A program made the position numbers and the translations under genes. The notes below the pieces were generated by a model. That model was not told the origin of the DNA, searched no databases, and was given only the letters and a program-made list of their open reading frames with translations. A DNA stretch of 24,763 nucleotides from a virus. The DNA is taken from positions 1 through 24,763 of the IMG/VR virus record IMGVR_UViG_3300044608_002745. One strand, given 5' to 3'. Each line of letters begins with the position of its first letter. Position 1 is the first letter of the stretch. Below, piece after piece: positions 21,978 to 24,763 of this stretch.

Positions 21978-22148
21978 AGCACAGGTATCAAAAAAACGCT
22001 CGTTTTCTGGACACATTAAAAACTGCCTCTTTATAAACCTAAAAGCATCCAATAACCCATTCCAATTATCTATGCTAGTTTTACCCTTATGTTTTATTTT
22101 TTCTTGTAATAAAATAACTAAAAATAATTTTTTATTATCAAATAGTTA
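21978..22148. other. Intergenic stretch with possible gene remnant on the minus strand
   Basis: No plus-strand gene. On the minus strand a stop-free frame, ending at a TAA at 21964-21966, reads IKHKGKTSIDNWNGLLDAFR and MCPENERFFDTCALLIC, which looks protein-like, but there is no start codon or ribosome site and an upstream stop closes it. It may be the 3' end of a deleted gene. Confidence 0.25.
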
Positions 22149-22177
22149 TTGACAATAATTATAAATTATTGTAATAT
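22149..22177 (+). promoter_or_regulatory. Consensus promoter with operator between -35 and -10
   Basis: TTGACA (22149-22154), 17 nt, TAATAT (22172-22177). The spacer holds a palindrome with 8-bp arms, CAATAATT (22153-22160) and AATTATTG (22164-22171), so a bound repressor would block RNA polymerase. It drives the small-gene run from 22209. Confidence 0.75.
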
Positions 22178-22208
22178 GTAATTATAAAAGAAATAAGGGA
22201 TTAAAATT

Positions 22209-22415
22209 ATGAGCGCTAAAAATAGTACTTTTATAACAAAAGCAAAAATTGAAGAGTTGTTAAACACTACAAACGATCAAGTATCAATTCTAACCTTATC
22301 AAAGTGGTTAAGAGATAATACCAATAGCAAATTTACAATAAAAGAAACTATGTATACTAAAGTTTTCCATGGTAGATTTACTGGGTATGCTGACAATAAG
22401 GCTTGCAACATTTAA
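22209..22415 (+). CDS. Hypothetical protein, 68 aa, probably frameshifted at the 3' end
   Basis: First gene behind the strong promoter, with AAGGGA as ribosome site. Residues 8-40 resemble the 82-aa protein of 2113-2361 (LSKWLRDNTNS versus LSMWLKSQTNN). After the stop another frame encodes NSKDWEVTK and ends TGA overlapping the next ATG, as is normal for this gene run, so a one-base loss near the ATTTAAA at 22410-22416 may have truncated it. Confidence 0.55.
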   Translation: MSAKNSTFITKAKIEELLNTTNDQVSILTLSKWLRDNTNSKFTIKETMYTKVFHGRFTGYADNKACNI

Positions 22416-22440
22416 ACTCAAAAGATTGGGAAGTAACAAA

Positions 22441-22581
22441 ATGAATAACACAAAAGTAAAAGAACTCGAAAACGAGATAGTAGATTATATTATGGACAAT
22501 TGGGGTAGTAACGAAACAGAAGTAAAATTAAATTATCTTAGGTTATTAGTAACAAAATATTGTGAGGGAAAAGCAAAATGA
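22441..22581 (+). CDS. Hypothetical acidic peptide, 46 aa
   Basis: ATG at 22441 preceded by GGGAAG. MNNTKVKELENEIVDYIMDN and VKLNYLRLLVTKYCEGK form two helices. An upstream in-frame ATG at 22369 lies inside the previous gene and is less likely. Overlaps the next gene by 4 nt. Confidence 0.5.
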   Translation: MNNTKVKELENEIVDYIMDNWGSNETEVKLNYLRLLVTKYCEGKAK

Positions 22582-22796
22582 GTAATACAAAAGAAAAAGA
22601 AGTTTTTATGGAAGAATTACATCCTAACTTAGATTTGACTATGAAACAGATATTGAAACACACAGGTCTTACTAGAGAAGAATTAATTATTAGACTTTTA
22701 AACAAGTATTATGATGAACATTTTTATATAGTTATTGCTCACAATAGTTTAGAAGACTTAATATATATAATTGAGAGGTTAAAAGAAAGAAAATGA
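22578..22796 (+). CDS. Hypothetical protein, 72 aa
   Basis: Coupled on both sides by ATGA overlaps. Helical with LDLTMKQILKHTGLTREELI, which could be a small DNA-binding helix pair, and a hydrophobic YIVIAHNSLEDLIYIIERL. No family recognised. Confidence 0.58.
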   Translation: MSNTKEKEVFMEELHPNLDLTMKQILKHTGLTREELIIRLLNKYYDEHFYIVIAHNSLEDLIYIIERLKERK

Positions 22797-22906
22797 CAAT
22801 TGAATGTGCTGAATGCGGTAAGGAGTACGATCCTGATGATTTAATAGACATAGGGGATAAAGAAATTTATTTCTGTGAATGTGGTTATGAAAATGTATGG
22901 GTATAG
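22793..22906 (+). CDS. 37-aa zinc-ribbon peptide
   Basis: ATG at 22793 overlaps the previous stop (ATGA); TAG at 22904-22906. Four cysteines in two knuckles, CAECGKEY and FCECGYEN, separated by an acidic DPDDLIDIGDKE loop, give a minimal zinc ribbon. Such mini-ribbons are common in phage early regions as nucleic-acid or RNA-polymerase binders; the specific role here is unknown. Confidence 0.6.
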   Translation: MTIECAECGKEYDPDDLIDIGDKEIYFCECGYENVWV

Positions 22907-22909
22907 AAA

Positions 22910-23358
22910 ATGAATATAGTAAAAGCTTTAACTATAGCATGGGACAATTGTCAAGAAAGTATAGACTTTAAAAGTTTATATGGTCAAGTTTTCCTTGATA
23001 TCACCCGTTTCAGGACGAATAGAGATGGAGAAATAATTGTCTTTAAAACAAAAGATGGTTTGTACTTCATGGGGCATAAACAGGACTGTTGCGAAGATGT
23101 TGAGATAAAAGAGGTAAGCGGTAATTTTGAAGATTTATTAAACACTCCTATTTTAAAAGCGGAAGAGAATAGTAATTCAAGTGAAAATGAAGTCCCCCAT
23201 ACAGTGATTCCTATACATGGACTTTTTATAAGTTAGCGACGATTAAAGGGTACGTGGATATAACTTGGTTCGGTATTTCAAATGGATACTATAGTGAATC
23301 TGTGGATCTATTTTATATATCAAAAGATGATTTTTTGCAAATGACTGGGAGGTGGTAG
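22910..23358 (+). pseudogene. Conserved phage protein (DUF7448-like) split at a C5 run
   Basis: The first frame runs to a TAG at 23234-23236 and encodes the conserved YFMGHKQDCCEDVEIKEVSG and NTPILKAEE blocks. Immediately after the CCCCC at about 23192-23196, the -1 frame encodes the rest of the family: [19 protein letters not shown], then [16 protein letters not shown], ending at TAG 23356-23358. Together they make a normal full-length protein. One missing C, a sequencing error, or -1 slippage on the C-run would each explain it; after GTC-CCC the tRNA can re-pair perfectly one base back. The family name is from memory; the biochemical function is unknown. Confidence 0.75.
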
Positions 23359-23362
23359 AAAA

Positions 23363-23665
23363 ATGAACATAATTGAAGCAATGAAAGAGGCAAGAGAAGG
23401 TAAAAAAATAAGACGTAAAAATTGGCATCACACGCATTATATTTATTGTAATAATAGCAATATATTTTTTGGTCGTTTTATAAAAGAGTTTGTTTTTGAT
23501 TCTAAAAAATCTTATGAAAAATATTTAGATGCAGAAGCACAATATAGAAAATATCAAGACGAAGAAGAAGAAATGATTGAAAAGGCAACTTATGTAAATG
23601 AGTGTCGAGAAGTTACATTAAGAGATGATCACTTAGTGGCTGACGATTGGGAGGTAGTAGAATGA
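23363..23665 (+). CDS. DUF2829/Tad2-like protein, candidate Thoeris anti-defence
   Basis: 100 aa. It has the family's framing motifs: MNIIEAMKEAREGKKIRRKNW at the N-terminus (helix, GKK, basic-R-x-x-W) and LVADDWEVVE at the C-terminus. Tad2 proteins of this domain family are phage sponges that bind the cyclic ADP-ribose signal made by Thoeris defence; many other members are uncharacterised. The middle (YEKYLDAEAQYRKYQDEEEEM) is longer and more charged than in minimal members. The TGGGAGGT encoding WEV serves as ribosome site for the next gene. Domain call good, activity inferred. Confidence 0.7.
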   Translation: MNIIEAMKEAREGKKIRRKNWHHTHYIYCNNSNIFFGRFIKEFVFDSKKSYEKYLDAEAQYRKYQDEEEEMIEKATYVNECREVTLRDDHLVADDWEVVE

Positions 23666-23910
23666 ATAAGGAATTAAAATTTTTAGCAATTAACAATATT
23701 AAATTTGATACCCCTTTATCAAATAAAGAAGCATTTAAAAAATACAAAAAAGAAAGGAAAAAGATAAGTAAAGAATTTTGGAATAAGTTTGCTAAAAAAT
23801 TTGATTTAGTAGAATTTGGAAGTCCAATTGGGGACATAAGTAATTTAGTTACCATAGGTACTTTCCTTTCACATAAACTAGCTAATGGGGATAAGAGTAA
23901 TGATAAGTAA
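23662..23910 (+). CDS. Hypothetical basic protein, 82 aa
   Basis: ATG at 23662, overlapping the previous stop and using GGGAGGT as ribosome site; an upstream TTG at 23647 is less likely. MNKELKFLAINNIKF resembles the start of the 21654 protein. A lysine-rich helix (AFKKYKKERKKISKEFWNKF) follows. Unknown function. Confidence 0.6.
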   Translation: MNKELKFLAINNIKFDTPLSNKEAFKKYKKERKKISKEFWNKFAKKFDLVEFGSPIGDISNLVTIGTFLSHKLANGDKSNDK

Positions 23911-24271
23911 AGAATCTGATTTATTGTATTTTGAAGATGCTTTCATAAAAACTTATGTTTACACTATAAAAAGAGTAATATTAGAAATTCGCGATAAAGA
24001 AGAGTATAAGGATGGTTTTAAGATAAGTTATATACCTCTAGATGATAATATTAAACAAAAGATAATAAATAATAAAAAATTTGTAAAAGATTTATGCAAA
24101 AAAGTAGCTCCTAAATTTTTTCCTTATTTATGCAAGATTGTAATTGAAACGCAAAATGAGGATGACGTAGAAGATTTAAAAATTACTACTATATATTTTA
24201 AAAAATATGAATGTAAACCTCCATTATTTACAAGTAAACCTATAGAATTATTTATGATGAGGATTAAATGA
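23900..24271 (+). CDS. Hypothetical protein, 123 aa
   Basis: ATG at 23900 (MISKESDLLYF) with GGGGATAAGAG upstream; an in-frame ATG at 23885 adds five residues. Mixed alpha/beta pattern with YVYTIKRVILEIRDKEEYKD and PKFFPYLCKIVIETQ. It overlaps the preceding gene and ends inside the next ATG. No family recognised. Confidence 0.6.
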   Translation: MISKESDLLYFEDAFIKTYVYTIKRVILEIRDKEEYKDGFKISYIPLDDNIKQKIINNKKFVKDLCKKVAPKFFPYLCKIVIETQNEDDVEDLKITTIYFKKYECKPPLFTSKPIELFMMRIK

Positions 24272-24537
24272 TGATAAGTAAAGAAAGAGCAGAAGGACTA
24301 AGAGATAAATTAATTGTACAGCTAGTTAATGACTTGGAGGGATTAAAACAGGAAATTATAGAAGAATCATGGAAAGATCCTTTAGGTTTTTTATATAGAT
24401 ATATCCATAGTTTAAAAAAGGATATAAGAGCTTGTAGAGGTAATAGATCTGCTGATAGTTACGTATATATAGATTATCCTTTATCTAAATGGGATTTTAC
24501 AGAGGAAGAATTAAAATATTTTAAATTTTACGAATAA
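24268..24537 (+). CDS. Hypothetical protein, 89 aa
   Basis: Start ATG at 24268 or 24271 with GAGG upstream. MISKERAEGLRDKLIVQLVN echoes the MISKES start of the previous gene. Helical N-terminal half, then a Tyr-rich YVYIDYPLSKWDFTEEEL. Function unknown. Confidence 0.6.
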   Translation: MMISKERAEGLRDKLIVQLVNDLEGLKQEIIEESWKDPLGFLYRYIHSLKKDIRACRGNRSADSYVYIDYPLSKWDFTEEELKYFKFYE

Positions 24538-24555
24538 CCAAATAAAGAGTATTAA

Positions 24556-24723
24556 ATGACTAACAAGCAAAAAAATTCAATAAACATAAACCCTGACGAT
24601 GAACTACTAGAGCTGATAGACAAGGAAGCCAAAGATAAAATCCGCACTAGGAAAGCACAAGTAGAATATATAATAAAACAATATTTTAAAGATTCAAAAG
24701 AAAAGTTAATTTTTAAAGAATGA
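24556..24723 (+). CDS. Arc-like ribbon-helix-helix protein, 55 aa
   Basis: ATG at 24556, TGA at 24721-24723. After an acidic stretch NPDDELLELIDKEAKD comes KIRTRKAQVEYIIKQYFKD, the second helix pattern of Arc/MetJ RHH repressors (R-S/T-R-x-A-Q-V/I). A transcription regulator of this gene run, possibly acting at the palindrome in the 22149 promoter, is a reasonable guess. Confidence 0.55.
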   Translation: MTNKQKNSININPDDELLELIDKEAKDKIRTRKAQVEYIIKQYFKDSKEKLIFKE

Positions 24724-24763
24724 AAACCAGAGAAAAAATGATAATTGTAAATTTAATATTAGC
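24720..24763 (+). CDS. Start of a further small gene, cut by window edge
   Basis: ATG at 24720 overlaps the previous stop as ATGA, the same coupling seen throughout this run. Only 14 codons (MKTREKMIIVNLIL) are visible, too few to identify it. Confidence 0.4.
   Translation, partial: MKTREKMIIVNLIL

Noticed and set aside
21978-22010. Intrinsic terminator after the 21654-21977 gene
   Set aside because: The AAAACG/CGTTTT stem is only six weak pairs with a 2-nt loop and no following T-run beyond the stem itself.
1-24763. CRISPR array, integrase attachment site or insertion-sequence transposase
   Set aside because: No regularly spaced repeats, no tyrosine integrase, no DDE transposase motifs and no direct target duplications were found; the only long tandem repeat is inside recT.

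Overview
The window is AT-rich (roughly two thirds A+T by eye) and densely packed with short, overlapping genes. It reads as a bacterial mobile replicon of the phage-plasmid or integrated phage/plasmid type. The host is most likely an alphaproteobacterial intracellular symbiont of the Rickettsiales. That placement is inference: it rests on base composition, a ProP-like MFS carrier of the kind Rickettsiales carry in many copies, a VapD + VapBC + serine-resolvase cargo set, and two DnaA/Rep-like proteins resembling those I recall from Rickettsia plasmids. No rRNA, tRNA, CRISPR array, capsid, tail, large terminase or conjugation gene is visible.

Layout. (1) 1-3016, minus strand: a recombination operon running from an unknown 217-aa protein through an 82-aa protein, a YqaJ/lambda-type exonuclease, a 41-aa membrane peptide and a cold-shock-domain protein to RecT, which is cut by the window edge. 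(2) 3203-4923: a winged-helix regulator on the minus strand, divergent from a Rep/DnaA-like gene on the plus strand; a nested palindrome with a T-run sits just before the Rep start. (3) 4936-7491: cargo made of two serine recombinases, VapD and a Phd/VapC toxin-antitoxin pair, with palindromes flanking the second recombinase. (4) 7492-8782: a foldable non-coding stretch followed by a cluster of tiny membrane proteins. (5) 8854-10639: an MFS transporter and a divergent unknown gene. (6) 10650-12443: two tiny genes and a second DnaA/Rep-like gene rich in internal palindromes. (7) 12449-19354, all plus strand: SF2 helicase, small unknowns, an SSB-like protein, a ParB-domain DNA methyltransferase broken by a frameshift, an HTH/terminase-small-like protein, and a C5-cytosine methyltransferase whose target-recognition region appears to be read in the wrong frame. 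(8) 19355-24763: a repeat-rich partition promoter, ParA plus a ribbon-helix-helix partner, then about 17 small overlapping genes, including a DUF2829/Tad2-like candidate anti-Thoeris protein, a zinc-ribbon peptide, and a conserved phage protein split at a run of five C.

How it fits together. ParA/RHH and the two Rep-like proteins would replicate and segregate the element. Exonuclease, RecT, the SSB-like protein and the helicase form a phage-style annealing recombination kit. The methyltransferases, now damaged, and the Tad2-like proteins would once have protected the element from host defences. VapBC, VapD and the resolvases are typical maintenance and dimer-resolution cargo. Several genes carry frameshifts, so the element looks partly decaying.
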